A DNA stretch of 64,000 bases from Tolypothrix sp. PCC 7712 (GCF_025860405.1 NZ_CP063785.1:5519390-5583389); one strand, 5' to 3'. Counted from the stretch's first letter, positions 51,477 to 63,509 are shown. The notes: a model not told the origin generated them from the sequence alone. Numbers and translations are program-made.

Positions 51477-53024
51477 GTAAGGATTCAGGTGGCAGAGTAT
51501 TGACAAAGGGATCGCTTGAGGAGGAGTATCACAGATATGAACCAAAACCTGCCTCAAGATTTAGACCGGGAAAGCTTGAACCAGTTATCGAAACAAGAAC
51601 TGGTAGAGATAATCATTGAGCAGAGCAAGGTAATAGGTGAATTACAGAAAACAGTATTAGAACTACAGCAAGAAATAGAACGTTTAAAAGTCAGCAGAGA
51701 TTTAGACAGCAAAACCTCATCTAAGCCGCCATCAGGGGACATCCTCAAAAAGAGTGAAAACAAAAAAGCAGCACCGCAAGAAGAATCAAATCATCCCAAA
51801 AGAAAGCCAGGTGGGCAACCAGGGCATCAAGGTAAGACCCGTAAGGGTTTTGGTAGAGTAGATCGTTGTGAAATCTTACGTCCAAGTGATTGTGTCTGTT
51901 GTGGTCAAAAAGCGTTTGCGGCTGTGGCAGTAAAAGTAGAAAAACAGTCTGTAGCGCAACTAGTGGAGCGTCCCATTGAAATAGTTGAGTATCAACGCCA
52001 TACGTGCCAGTGTGAGTACTGTGGCAATATACAAACAGCCTCCTGGTCACAAGATATCATCCCAGGACAGGATTTAGGGATTTCTTTACAGGCATTTTTA
52101 GGATGGGCAAATAATTATGCACATATGCCCTATGAAAAACAGCAAGAAATGTTGTGGGAGTTAGGTCAAATTGAAATTGGGCTGGGAACTTTAGTCACCA
52201 CAAATGAACGAATTCAAACAGCGATTCAACCAAGCATTACTGAGTTAAGTAATTGGGTAAAACAGACACAACCTAACATTCATGTGGATGAAACACCTTG
52301 GTCTGTCAAGGGAGTTAAAGAATGGTTGTGGGTAGTTGCCAATTCTGAGTTTTGCCTGTTTACTGCTGCTGACACTCGTTCCAGAGCAGAACTAGAAGCC
52401 ATTTTAGGGGCTAAATATACAGGGGTAATCAGCAGCGATGATTTTAGTGTTTACAATGGCTATGCGGTGCCTGAGCAGCAGAAATGTTTGGCTCATCTAC
52501 GCCGTCACTTCAAAAAACTAATTCAACTTCCAGGTCTTCACAACCAAGCTATTGGTGAAGCATTTGTGGATTTAATTGATGAAGCTTTTGGAAATTATGC
52601 CCAATGGTTTGAGACTCTTGACTGCGCCAGTTATAACGATTGGGTCAATCAATTCAAATCTAAATTGCAACAAACACTTGATGACTGGATTAACTTAGCC
52701 GGAGCTACAGCAGGAAACCTTTTACGTTCCTTGCGCGATAAAGCCTCCCAATGGTGGTATTTCCTTGACAACCCTGAAGTTCCTCCTGATAACAATCAAG
52801 CCGAGCGATCGCTGCGTTTGGCTGTGACAAAACGTAAAGTTAGTGGTGGTTCCCGTTCGATGGAGCGGTTTCAACATACTGCCAATTTGTTGACGGTGGT
52901 TCAAACCTGTCGTCGTCAAAGTCTGTCTGTTATTGATTTTTTTGTACAAGCACTAATTGCTGACTCTATTAATTCTCAGTCTCGCCCTTCTCTAGTTCCT
53001 CAATTTTAGACCTGAATCCTTACT
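51477..53024 (+). mobile_element. IS66-family insertion sequence (single-gene form)
   Basis: GTAAGGATTCAGGT (51477-51490) and ACCTGAATCCTTAC (53011-53024) are perfect 14-bp inverted ends around one transposase gene. The 8-bp direct repeat usual for IS66 is not present in the flanks, which suggests rearrangement after insertion. Accessory genes of classic IS66 (tnpA, tnpB) are absent. Confidence 0.87.
51537..53009 (+). CDS. IS66-family transposase (TnpC-like)
   Basis: Residue 1 is set by ATG 51537 after GAGGAG; an earlier in-frame codon at 51516 precedes that site. The 490-residue protein has an N-terminal coiled coil (LQQEIERLKVSRDL), a basic region KRKPGGQPGHQGKTRKG, zinc-like CVCCG and CEYCG pairs, and the DDE domain: HVDETPWSV (D), ISSDDFSVY (D) and PPDNNQAERSLR (E). 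It looks intact. Confidence 0.9.
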   Translation: MNQNLPQDLDRESLNQLSKQELVEIIIEQSKVIGELQKTVLELQQEIERLKVSRDLDSKTSSKPPSGDILKKSENKKAAPQEESNHPKRKPGGQPGHQGKTRKGFGRVDRCEILRPSDCVCCGQKAFAAVAVKVEKQSVAQLVERPIEIVEYQRHTCQCEYCGNIQTASWSQDIIPGQDLGISLQAFLGWANNYAHMPYEKQQEMLWELGQIEIGLGTLVTTNERIQTAIQPSITELSNWVKQTQPNIHVDETPWSVKGVKEWLWVVANSEFCLFTAADTRSRAELEAILGAKYTGVISSDDFSVYNGYAVPEQQKCLAHLRRHFKKLIQLPGLHNQAIGEAFVDLIDEAFGNYAQWFETLDCASYNDWVNQFKSKLQQTLDDWINLAGATAGNLLRSLRDKASQWWYFLDNPEVPPDNNQAERSLRLAVTKRKVSGGSRSMERFQHTANLLTVVQTCRRQSLSVIDFFVQALIADSINSQSRPSLVPQF

Positions 53025-53343
53025 TTTATATTGGTGATAATAAGAATAAAAAAATAATTGCAGTAGTAGTAGGATGCGTTACGCTATCGCTAACGCATCC
53101 GCGTCAAATCTTTTCGTACATTACGGCTTCCTGAAATTTTTTCAGAAATTAAATCTGATTCCTATATCTTAGTGAAAATAAGAATAAAAAATTAACCGCA
53201 GATGAAAGAGGATGAACACAGATAAACGCAGATAAGTTTGTAATGAATCTAATTAGCAACCGCTAAAAAAAGGAAAAGGTTTAAATTCACCCTTTCCCTT
53301 TTTTCCGGTTTCCTTTTCTTCTTCGATAATGAAGATACAATTC
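53025..53343. other. Spacer downstream of IS66 with GGATGCGTTA palindrome
   Basis: GGATGCGTTACGCTATCGCTAACGCATCC-type arms lie at 53072-53100, the third member of a dispersed palindrome family. An AAAGGGAAAAGG-type fold-back lies at 53270-53310, after the end of the dynamin gene. No gene is seen. Confidence 0.55.
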
Positions 53344-55809
53344 TTAACTTTCCATCACAGCATTTGCTAATCCATCAGAGACTAAAAAACCGTTTTTAAC
53401 TAGTCTAGTATCAACTACTTCTGATTCAGAGTCATAATTATTAATTAATGGTAAGATTTTGTCTTGTAAATGCATTGATTGTAAATGGCTATTGATGCCA
53501 GAGACTGATAAATTATAGGCAGCAATTTTCTGGAGAACTAGACTCATAACCCTTTGATTATTCAGAATTTTTTCTTGGGCTTCTTTTTCTAGTGTATTTT
53601 CTAAATAAGCTCTAGCATGAGGGTACTGCTGTAATATTTCATCAGCTTGCTTTTCTGCCATTTCCAACAACTGATTTTTAACTATTTGGTTAATAGTTTG
53701 ACGGAAAGATTTGCGAATAGTATTAGAAACTTTTGGCTCAAAATCTAACTTTAGTAATTGTCGAATTGCTGGTTCTGCTTCTACGATGCTTTCACAGTCG
53801 TAACTTTGAGAAGTTTGCTGCAATGTTTGCCGGAATTGATATATCGAAAAAGTGCCTTCGTCGTAAAATCGGGGGCTTTCTCTCACAAAGCGATCGCACT
53901 CTACACTAGCTGCACTAATTAAGGCTTGGGAAACTAGTTTTTCGACAATTTTGATTTCTATTTCAATACCGCCATCATTACCTAATAAACGATATAATTG
54001 GCGATAATAATCTGATTTGCGAATTTTCTCGATTAACTGCTGAAACAAATTAGCGACTAATTGCTGTGAAGATAAAATCAAAATATCTTCTAACTGATTC
54101 GCTAAATAATAAAATGCTTCTACTAAAATTGCTAGTAAAGGTGCAGTCGCATTCCTGGGATGGCTGAGGGTTGCACGCCGATAAGCATCAGCCACAGAAA
54201 AAGTATCTAGCAATTCATCCAAACGGCGAATCATCCGAGATTGCAATTGCCGAAAATCAGCTTCAAAGCTATCACAATTATTATTAATGACTAGGTTAAC
54301 CTCTTCATTAATATGCTGAACCCAGTCTTTACTAACTTGCTGTAATTGTTGGTTGAGACGTTGCAATTCCTGCACCTTCATTGTCTCAATTTCTCGCGGC
54401 TGACTATCTAAGTCCTGATATAATGCTTGATAATGTTTTTTCAAGTTTATACAAATATCTTGCAAATCCTCAGCCAAATTTTGAAAAAGTTGAGGGCGCT
54501 TTTCTTCTGTGAGATAGCGAGTAATCGCAGTTCTAAATTCTTCTATGCCACTATCTTTAATTAACTGGCTAATTAATGGCATACCCTGTTCTTTAATAAT
54601 TCTGATATAGTTTTCATTTGGCGTTTCAAAACTATTCACAGAAATGCGGAACTGAGTAGCTGATAATTTTCCAGAATTAGCACAATAACGGTTAAATTCA
54701 TTGACAAATTGTGGTGTTTCTTCTCCTCCGTCGAAACCTCTTGCACTTGTAGCAAAGATAGAATCTAAGCCAAATCTATCTTGCTCCGTTGTTTGTTTAA
54801 TTTGGCTGCCATAAAATCCTAGTAAGCCACTAGTTTTGTAAACCCTATTCGTATCGCGGAACTGTCCGGTAATTAAATCTTCTAATCGTTGCCTTAACTG
54901 GGCATTGTACCAGGTTTCATCAATGCGGTTAAAAATATAGAAAACGCGATCGCGGATTCCACCGTTTCCCCGCATAGTTTCTAAAAGTTCCGTTTCTTCT
55001 TTTGTCATATCGCCAGCAGAGGCGGGTTTCAATACGCACATCACAGCCGAAGTTTCGGGATGTTGAATTCTTTGATAAGTTAGCAGTGCATCCTTAGCTA
55101 CTGGCGCATCAATTCCAGGAGTATCAATAATGACGTTACCATCTTGTAATAAAGGATGATGGCAATAATATTCAATCCTTTTCAACACCGAACTATTGCT
55201 ACCACGTCTTGCATAACTAGCAGCTTCTTTAATATTGGCAAAATTAAATTGTGCCATTGAATATGTAGCATTATTCACTGTATGGATATGTTGGCGATTT
55301 GCTACATAACCTTCCAGTAATAAAATTAATGCTTTAGCTTGTTTGGCACGTGCAGATTTACTTTCACCTCCCTCTTGCTGTAAAATAGCTTGACAACCTT
55401 GATTAAGCAAATTAATCACATCGGTCTCATTAATATTTGCGACTGTCTTAAATCCTAATTGTTGACATAATGCAACGGCTTGTTCGCGGATTTCGGCTTC
55501 ACTTAAAAATGTTAAAATAACCCGTTCTTCATCTGCATTTGCATATTCAATTTTGCACTCTGTACCTGTAGCGTGTCCTTCAGCACTGTATAATAATTCT
55601 CTTTCTAAAAGTGCATTAATGAGCATCGATTTACCCGCACTAAATGCACCCGCAAACACAATTTCAAATCTTGGAGAAATAACTTTCGCTAGAGAAGTTT
55701 TGACAGGTGTAATATCATAAGCGCGTAATGTCGGTTCTTGTTGTAAAAGATTTAATATATATTCAACTTGTTCTTTTAAATCTATAGCTTGATAAGACAA
55801 GTCTGACAT
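53344..55809 (-). CDS. Bacterial dynamin-like GTPase
   Basis: The 821-residue protein has GTPase blocks near the N-terminus: Walker A FAGAFSAGKSMLINALLERE (about residues 51-70), G3 VIIDTPGIDAP (about 225) and G4 FNRIDET (about 293). Long helical segments with many heptad-like leucines follow (about 440-800), as in bacterial dynamin-like proteins known from Nostoc. These remodel membranes, for example in thylakoids or under stress. It appears monocistronic, starting at ATG 55809. Confidence 0.88.
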   Translation of the reverse strand: MSDLSYQAIDLKEQVEYILNLLQQEPTLRAYDITPVKTSLAKVISPRFEIVFAGAFSAGKSMLINALLERELLYSAEGHATGTECKIEYANADEERVILTFLSEAEIREQAVALCQQLGFKTVANINETDVINLLNQGCQAILQQEGGESKSARAKQAKALILLLEGYVANRQHIHTVNNATYSMAQFNFANIKEAASYARRGSNSSVLKRIEYYCHHPLLQDGNVIIDTPGIDAPVAKDALLTYQRIQHPETSAVMCVLKPASAGDMTKEETELLETMRGNGGIRDRVFYIFNRIDETWYNAQLRQRLEDLITGQFRDTNRVYKTSGLLGFYGSQIKQTTEQDRFGLDSIFATSARGFDGGEETPQFVNEFNRYCANSGKLSATQFRISVNSFETPNENYIRIIKEQGMPLISQLIKDSGIEEFRTAITRYLTEEKRPQLFQNLAEDLQDICINLKKHYQALYQDLDSQPREIETMKVQELQRLNQQLQQVSKDWVQHINEEVNLVINNNCDSFEADFRQLQSRMIRRLDELLDTFSVADAYRRATLSHPRNATAPLLAILVEAFYYLANQLEDILILSSQQLVANLFQQLIEKIRKSDYYRQLYRLLGNDGGIEIEIKIVEKLVSQALISAASVECDRFVRESPRFYDEGTFSIYQFRQTLQQTSQSYDCESIVEAEPAIRQLLKLDFEPKVSNTIRKSFRQTINQIVKNQLLEMAEKQADEILQQYPHARAYLENTLEKEAQEKILNNQRVMSLVLQKIAAYNLSVSGINSHLQSMHLQDKILPLINNYDSESEVVDTRLVKNGFLVSDGLANAVMES

Positions 55810-55907
55810 ATTTATAAGCCTGATAAAATTTAAGTATATTTTACTAAAAAATGTATAAAATCTAAAACAGTAGTATTACTGAGAAAGTATGATCAAGCTT
55901 TGATGTC

Positions 55908-56123
55908 ATGCAAGAAAAATCAATGATCAACGATAAAAATCCCACCCCCAGAAAGAAGGTAGGATTAGCTGATTATGATTTATTAATTGATGCTCTAGGG
56001 AAACTCCAAAAAATCAATTATTCCCTTCAAGTCGTTGACTGTGAACCATCAACAGTCAACAGTCAACGAATATTTGTTTACTTGGAAGTCCCTAGTAGTG
56101 AGTACCTGTTTTACGATGGTTGA
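55908..56123 (+). other. Weak open frame over a repeat, unlikely gene
   Basis: The 71-residue frame opens with a basic stretch and then reads through a GTTGACTGT/CAACAGTCAAC palindrome (56035-56070), similar to one near 7515-7545. Its end overlaps the Flv1 gene in antisense. It is listed only to explain the gap. Confidence 0.4.
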
Positions 56124-57804
56124 TAGCAGTCACCGCATCAGGTTTGAGTAATTTACCGTTATCAACAGTTGCATAAACTACCCAATGATCACCACATTCT
56201 AGACGTTGGCTAACTGAGCATTCCAAATAGGCGATCGCATCTGTTAACACAATACAACCATTGTCAGCAACCGCCGTACTAAAGCTAGCAAATCTATCTT
56301 CCCCAGGAGCAAAAGATTTGCGGAAATGCTTCATGTAGTCTATATGATTGCCTTCTTCCAAAACATTTAAGGTAAATTTACCACCTGGATACATCAAAGA
56401 TTCAATCGCGCGTTCTTTCGCGATCGCTACTGTAATTCCCGGTGGGTTAAATGTGGCTTGAGATACCCAAGCACCTAGCATTCCTGTGGAAACATCTCCT
56501 TGCTTGGCGGCGATGACGCAAACAGAACCAACAATTCGACCCACGGCTTGTTCTAAAGGAGTAGCAGCTTGTTGTGGTACGCGCACTTTTTTCGCTTTCT
56601 TAATTGCTTGAGCAAAGTCTGTGCCGACTTCTTCACAGTACTTGAGCGTCACATCATCTGGTTTAAACTTGACTTTGAGAGTTTCAAAACCAAATTTATA
56701 ACCAGCATCCCGGAGTTTACCTTCAATTAAATCAAAGGCTTCACCACTCCAGCCATAGGAACCGAAAACTCCCGCCAGTTTATTGTTATCACCAACGCTG
56801 AGAACAATACCTAAAGCAGTATGAATGGGGGTAGGTGCATGACCACCGATAGTAGGAGAACCAATAATGAATGCATCGCACTCTTGCAAGGTGGTGCGGA
56901 TTTCATCAGGGTCAGCAAATTCGCAGTTGATGGATTTGACCGCGACTCCGCCTTTAGTCAGTCCCAGTGCGATCGCCTGTGCTAAAGTTGCGGTATTTCC
57001 ATAAGCAGAAGCAAACAACAACGCCACAGATATTTCCCTGGTTCGTTGTGCGTGGCTCCATTCGCCATAAGATTTAGTCAGTTCAATTAAGCTAGTACGT
57101 ACCAAAGGCCCATGACCAACACCATACATTCTCACCTGCAAATCAGAGATTTTCTCTAAAGCAGCTTCTACGTGTAATGCATGGGGAGCCATCAAACAGT
57201 TGTAGTAGTAGCGCTGGTCTTCCTTAAAGCTTTCCCAATTATCATCAAATACTTCATCGCCACAGATATGAGAACCAAATAACTTATCTGTGTAGAGAAT
57301 TTGCGTTTGTTGGTCGTAGGTACAAAGCGCTTCCGGCCAGCGAGGACTAGGAATCGGGAAGAATTTTAAAACATGACCCTTACCTAAATCCAGAGTCTCT
57401 TTCCCCCGCATTACTAAGATATTTAAGCTGTCATCAGGAAAAGCATTCCGCAAATTAGCAGCACAAGGAAGCGAACAGACAAATGTAATTTGAGGCGCTA
57501 ATTCTAAGAGGGCTTTATATGTTACTACCCGGTTAGGATTAAAGTGACCCAAAATTACATAATCTAATTTTTTTAAATTCAGGGTCTGCTGTAAAGCATC
57601 CAGATAAATTTCCGTAAAACTTTCTGCAGGTGGATCAGTAATTGCTGTTTGATCGCCTTCAATTAAATAGCAATTGGAGGTAGTTCCCCTTTCAAGTGCA
57701 TATTCGATTTCAAACCGCAAACGTGACCAACTACGCGCTCTCAGAACTTTAGTATTTGTCGCAATGGGCAAAACTTGTACGTCACGGGGTTTGGAATTGC
57801 TCAT
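56092..57804 (-). CDS. flv1: Flavodiiron protein, Flv1-type
   Basis: The 570-residue protein has three parts: a metallo-beta-lactamase-like domain (1-265), a flavodoxin domain (about 270-405, VALLFASAYGNTATLAQAI) and a C-terminal flavin reductase domain (SQATFNPPGITVAIAKERAI). At the diiron site it has GHFNPNRVV instead of HxExDH, the changed-ligand pattern of Flv1. Flv1 and Flv3 together send photosystem I electrons to oxygen. The frame opens at 58020, but ATG 57804 gives family length. It is 360 bp downstream of Flv3. Confidence 0.9.
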   Translation of the reverse strand: MSNSKPRDVQVLPIATNTKVLRARSWSRLRFEIEYALERGTTSNCYLIEGDQTAITDPPAESFTEIYLDALQQTLNLKKLDYVILGHFNPNRVVTYKALLELAPQITFVCSLPCAANLRNAFPDDSLNILVMRGKETLDLGKGHVLKFFPIPSPRWPEALCTYDQQTQILYTDKLFGSHICGDEVFDDNWESFKEDQRYYYNCLMAPHALHVEAALEKISDLQVRMYGVGHGPLVRTSLIELTKSYGEWSHAQRTREISVALLFASAYGNTATLAQAIALGLTKGGVAVKSINCEFADPDEIRTTLQECDAFIIGSPTIGGHAPTPIHTALGIVLSVGDNNKLAGVFGSYGWSGEAFDLIEGKLRDAGYKFGFETLKVKFKPDDVTLKYCEEVGTDFAQAIKKAKKVRVPQQAATPLEQAVGRIVGSVCVIAAKQGDVSTGMLGAWVSQATFNPPGITVAIAKERAIESLMYPGGKFTLNVLEEGNHIDYMKHFRKSFAPGEDRFASFSTAVADNGCIVLTDAIAYLECSVSQRLECGDHWVVYATVDNGKLLKPDAVTAINHRKTGTHY

Positions 57805-58065
57805 AGATTTCGGGTGATTTTTATCAAAAAAATGGAAAAACCGGGTAGAATTAACCCAGTTTTTAGCTAATTCAAAAACGCGGGTGAAGCTATTGGAAAA
57901 TCTCATATCGTTCTGAGTCCTGAGTACTAAGTGCTTAGTCTTGAGCGATATTCCAGAGCAAAATATAAAGATGAAAAAAGATAGCTTGCTTGATACCAAT
58001 TCCTCAAAATTCATGACCAATCCAAACTTATAAATCCAGGATGTACCAGGGTTTATTAATTTTGA

Positions 58066-58164
58066 ATTTTGAATTTTGAATTTTGAATTGATATGAGTAG
58101 TTCTGAGCGCTATTTACATCCTCATTACTCAGCACTCGTTACTCAGCACTCAGAACTTTTGTGT
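58066..58164. repeat. Tandem TTTTGAA and ACTCAGC repeats
   Basis: TTTTGAATTTTGAA units (58066-58089) and ACTCAGCACTC units (58126-58158) fill the flv1-flv3 spacer. These are short tandem repeats of the filamentous cyanobacterial type. Confidence 0.8.
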
Positions 58165-59883
58165 TTAGTAGTAGTTACCTACTTTGCGATGACGAACGGC
58201 TGTCAGTCCCTCTGGTTTGGATACACGACCTTCTTGGACAGTGCAATATAAAATCCAGTGGTCGCTACATTCAATGCTGCTTTGTACTTCACATTCCATG
58301 TACGCCAGCGCATCTGTGAGAATCGGAGAACCATTTTTCGCGGTTTGAGTTTTCACACCAGCAAATCGGTCAGCACCAGGGGTTAAGCGCTTGAGGAAGT
58401 GCTTTTTAAGTTCTTGATAATTTCCTTCTTCCAGGACATTCAGCACAAAGCGATCGCCTACTTGCATCAATGTATCTATGGCGCGGTCTTTGGCTATTGC
58501 AATGGTCAATCCTAAGGGTTGTAAGCTTGCTTGGCTCACCCAAGATGCCAGCATTGCACCATTAACATTACCTTTTTTGGTGGTGACAATATACAAGCCA
58601 CTGCTAATCCGACCCAACGCTTTTTCCATATTCACGTCGAGGGACTTGAGTTGCTTGAGATTGCGATCGCGCATCAGCACTTGTCCCAAATCTGTACCAG
58701 CTTCTGCACAAAGCTTATATGTAGAAGCGTTGGGAGCCTCTTTAATCCGAATCGCTGGGAAGGCTTCCTTAATACCTGAGTCAATAAATTTACGGCGTAG
58801 TGTATCGATGGGTTCATCATCCCCACCGTAACACTCAAATAATCCTACTAGTTGCTTGTTATTAACTACAGCCAACAGCGAACTTATACCAGCTATAGCT
58901 GCAGCATTGGTACTTGGTGGCATACCAATTACAATACCAGCTGCTCTACCTGCTAATTCTTGGATTTCTTGGGGTTCAGCTGTGCTGAGATCAATCATTT
59001 CGATCCCCACACCAGTTTTTTGGATACCCTCCCCAATAGCCTGAATCAGCTTTTCTCCAAAGCCGTATTCGGAGACATAAAACAAGCCAACTGTTGTTTC
59101 TGCTTTTGCTTGTCTTTGGCTCCAACTTTGGTAACATTCGGTCAGAATATCCAAATGGTGATGCAGTAAGGGCCCGTGACCGTTGGCAATAATTTTAATT
59201 TTTCCTAAATCATTCATCCGCTTCATTGCTGTTAGCAAAGAGCGGGCATTAGGCCCCATCAAGCAATCATAATAAAATCTAAAGTCAGCCTCGATGGCTT
59301 CTAAATCTTCATCAAAAGTACGCTCATCACAGAAGTGCATCCCAAAAGCATCGCAAGTGTAGATCACTTCAGTTTTGCGGTCATAGCTAAAGATGGTATC
59401 TGGCCAATGCAGATTTGGCGCACTCACAAATTCGATTTCATGTCCTTTGCCAATATCGATGCGATCGCCACTTTTGACAATCCGCTTAGAAAATGGCTCA
59501 TGTACCAAACCTTCTAAAAATTGCAGCGCAATTTTAGAAGCTAAAACAGTGGCTCTCGGAGCTAACTGCAGAACATCCTCCACCAAGCCGCTATGATCTG
59601 GCTCAGTGTGGCTGACAATAATGTAATCAATAGTCTTGGGGTTGACCAGACTTTTCAGCGTTTCTAAATACAGTTCGCGAAACTTCTGGTGAGAAGTATC
59701 AACCAAAACTGTTTGCTCACCCCTAATTAAATAGGAATTGTAAGTAGTTCCATTTTGCAGTCCGAATTCGATATCGAAGCGATCGCGATCCCAATCAAGA
59801 GAGCGAATCGCCGTGGTGTTAGGGGCAATTTCTACAGTTTGTATAGTTAGCCGATGCTGAACGTTCTCTGCGATCGCTACCAT
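58165..59883 (-). CDS. flv3: Flavodiiron protein, Flv3-type
   Basis: The 572-residue protein shows the canonical diiron ligands VSHTEPDHSGLVED (about residues 84-97), a flavodoxin domain (VGLFYVSEYGFGEKLIQAI, about 268) and a C-terminal flavin reductase domain (SQASLQPLGLTIAIAKDRAI). This fits Flv3, the ligand-complete partner of Flv1. Adjacent flv3-flv1 order resembles the heterocyst-linked flv3B/flv1B pair of Nostoc, but sequence alone cannot say whether A or B. A strong hairpin lies upstream at 60008-60046. Confidence 0.92.
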   Translation of the reverse strand: MVAIAENVQHRLTIQTVEIAPNTTAIRSLDWDRDRFDIEFGLQNGTTYNSYLIRGEQTVLVDTSHQKFRELYLETLKSLVNPKTIDYIIVSHTEPDHSGLVEDVLQLAPRATVLASKIALQFLEGLVHEPFSKRIVKSGDRIDIGKGHEIEFVSAPNLHWPDTIFSYDRKTEVIYTCDAFGMHFCDERTFDEDLEAIEADFRFYYDCLMGPNARSLLTAMKRMNDLGKIKIIANGHGPLLHHHLDILTECYQSWSQRQAKAETTVGLFYVSEYGFGEKLIQAIGEGIQKTGVGIEMIDLSTAEPQEIQELAGRAAGIVIGMPPSTNAAAIAGISSLLAVVNNKQLVGLFECYGGDDEPIDTLRRKFIDSGIKEAFPAIRIKEAPNASTYKLCAEAGTDLGQVLMRDRNLKQLKSLDVNMEKALGRISSGLYIVTTKKGNVNGAMLASWVSQASLQPLGLTIAIAKDRAIDTLMQVGDRFVLNVLEEGNYQELKKHFLKRLTPGADRFAGVKTQTAKNGSPILTDALAYMECEVQSSIECSDHWILYCTVQEGRVSKPEGLTAVRHRKVGNYY

Positions 59884-60564
59884 TAATTCGTCTCCGAGCG
59901 CAAAACAACAATATTTCTGTCTGCACCCATTCTCCCTATAAGTGTACCTTTGCGTTGTAATGAAGATTAGTTTTTACAAAAATCGACTTGTAGCAATTGT
60001 TGCTCTTTTTCAGCATATTTTTTAACTCAAAAAATATGCTGAAAACTCCAATACTTTCCAAGTATCAAGTATTAAATATTGATATTTATTGGCTTAAATT
60101 AACATCTCCAATTATCATACATATCAATTTGATATTGACAATAATTTCGTAACAAAAAGCATAAAACATCTAACAAATGTCTCGATTTTTACATTACTGA
60201 CTATGCATTGAGTAAATCAGAACTTTCAAATACTTAAATAGAAACAATAACAGAGAAATCTTTTACAATTGCTTGGGAATCATTGCTGTTTTCAGATAAT
60301 GTACTTACTACTAGTGGTCTGTCGTAAAAGTCTTGATGAGTAAATTAACTCTTCCATTTCTCTTCTTTTCTCTCTTCGCGTACTTCATGTCTACCCTGCG
60401 GGAACGGCTACGTCGAATGCGGTTCGTTATTTCTTAACATTCAAAATTCATGGGATATACCACTAAAAATTTAATGCAGGTAAATTATCTACCTACAGTT
60501 TTGAGCTTTTCTCATTCTCAATGCGACAGAACATTAATTTCAAATAAGATAATCAGCCTCATTA
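59884..60564. promoter_or_regulatory. flv3 upstream region with 17-bp-stem hairpin
   Basis: In this 681-bp spacer, TTTTCAGCATATTTTTT (60008-60024) pairs with AAAAAATATGCTGAAAA (60030-60046) over a five-base loop, 125 bp before the flv3 start. It could sit in the flv3 leader or be a terminator with U-rich flanks. A CCTGCGGGAACGGCTACG-type repeat lies at 60399-60415. No gene is seen. Confidence 0.55.
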
Positions 60565-61431
60565 CTAAAGTGGGATTTTCATACTTAAATCCAACCACTT
60601 AGACTGTGTAATCGGTGCGCTACTAGAAATATAATCCACACCAGTCTGTGCTACAGCACGAATCGTTTCCAAAGTAACATTACCTGAAGCTTCAATTTTA
60701 ATGTGACTATATTCTTGGCGAATCAACTGCACTGCAATAGACATCATCTCTAAAGACATATTATCCAACATAATAATGTCAGCCTTAAACTCTAGCGCTT
60801 CCTTCACCTGCTCTAAAGTTTCCGTTTCTACCTCTATTGTCAGAGGATAAGGTATCTGCGAACGGATGCGCGTAATTGCTTCGCCAATTCCCCCAGCCGC
60901 CGCAATGTGATTATCCTTAATCATCACCGCATCATCTAGTCCCATGCGATGATTAATCGCTCCTCCCACAGCCGTTGCGTATTTTTCCAACAACCTCAGC
61001 CCTGGTATAGTTTTGCGCGTATCCACTAACTGAGCAGGTAAATCCGCAATTTGCTCTACATATTTATTAGTGAGGGTTGAAATTCCACTCAAACGCATAG
61101 CCAAGTTAAGAGCAACTCTTTCCCCCATCAGCAACGCATCTAAAGGCCCATGAATTTCCGCCACTAATTGTCCAGGCTCGCACCATGCACCTTCATCTGT
61201 AATTGACGCAAAGCTCACTTTCTCGTTCAAAAGCTGAAATACCCTAGCTGCTACAGGTAACCCAGCAATAATTCCAGGAGCTTTTGCTACCCACTTAGCT
61301 GTTCCTAGCTTGACATCTTTAAATAGTAGGCTGTTGGTTGTGCGATCGCCTCGACCAATATCTTCCAACAACCAGCTATGCAACAAAGAGTCAAGGACGA
61401 GCCAAGGGGGCAAGATAGCGAAATTGCTCAC
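60565..61431 (-). CDS. nadC: Nicotinate-nucleotide pyrophosphorylase (quinolinate phosphoribosyltransferase)
   Basis: The 288-residue protein has LLEDIGRGDRTTN (about 21-33), SGISTLTNKYVE, VDTRKTIPGLRLLEKYA (about 135-151), HRMGLDDAVMIKDNHI and EASGNVTLETIRAVAQTGVDYIS near the end, all standard NadC blocks. It makes nicotinate mononucleotide from quinolinate in NAD synthesis. The start ATG 61431 faces the rRNA promoter across about 110 bp. It is monocistronic as far as seen. Confidence 0.95.
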   Translation of the reverse strand: MSNFAILPPWLVLDSLLHSWLLEDIGRGDRTTNSLLFKDVKLGTAKWVAKAPGIIAGLPVAARVFQLLNEKVSFASITDEGAWCEPGQLVAEIHGPLDALLMGERVALNLAMRLSGISTLTNKYVEQIADLPAQLVDTRKTIPGLRLLEKYATAVGGAINHRMGLDDAVMIKDNHIAAAGGIGEAITRIRSQIPYPLTIEVETETLEQVKEALEFKADIIMLDNMSLEMMSIAVQLIRQEYSHIKIEASGNVTLETIRAVAQTGVDYISSSAPITQSKWLDLSMKIPL

Positions 61432-61540
61432 AGAGTTTATGGATTCCTACGCAACATCCAGGAACAGTATAGGCGAAAAGGCTGACTGTACAAGGGATAG
61501 AAGGGCGAACAAAAAAAATGAAACTTTTCCCGAAAAAAAG

Positions 61541-61569
61541 TTGACAAACGGAAGTAGGCTCGATATATT
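61541..61569 (+). promoter_or_regulatory. rRNA operon promoter, near-consensus sigma-70 type
   Basis: TTGACA (61541-61546), a 17-bp spacer and TATATT (61564-61569) form a strong promoter about 170 bp upstream of 16S. The transcribed leader lies between them and should hold processing stems. Confidence 0.85.
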
Positions 61570-61738
61570 AGATAAGTGCCTGAGAGCGGAGCGCGAAAAG
61601 CGGCGCTGGTAGGGACACCGAACCTTGAAAATCATATAGTTTGAAAGCCAGTATATAACATATACCCTGCGTCAGTAAAGAGAATTACCGGACTGAGGTA
61701 TAAATCAGTCGATTAAGAGCTAAACGAACTTTATCTAC

Positions 61739-63227
<1,489 letters not shown>

Positions 63228-63348
63228 TAGGGAGACCTACCCAACTTTGAAATCAATTGCAAACAGTCAATAGAGACAAAGATGGTCTACTCTAGGTCGG
63301 TCGCAGGTATAGTGAAGGCTTTCAAACTATAGAGAGGTTCTCAATTAT

Positions 63349-63422
<74 letters not shown>

Positions 63423-63509
63423 CCTGAACAAGTAAAAAGAGCAAAGTAAAAAGTAAAAAGAAAGTGTAAATTCTTTTGAATTTTTCCTTTAAACTTTTAC
63501 CTTGTGGAT

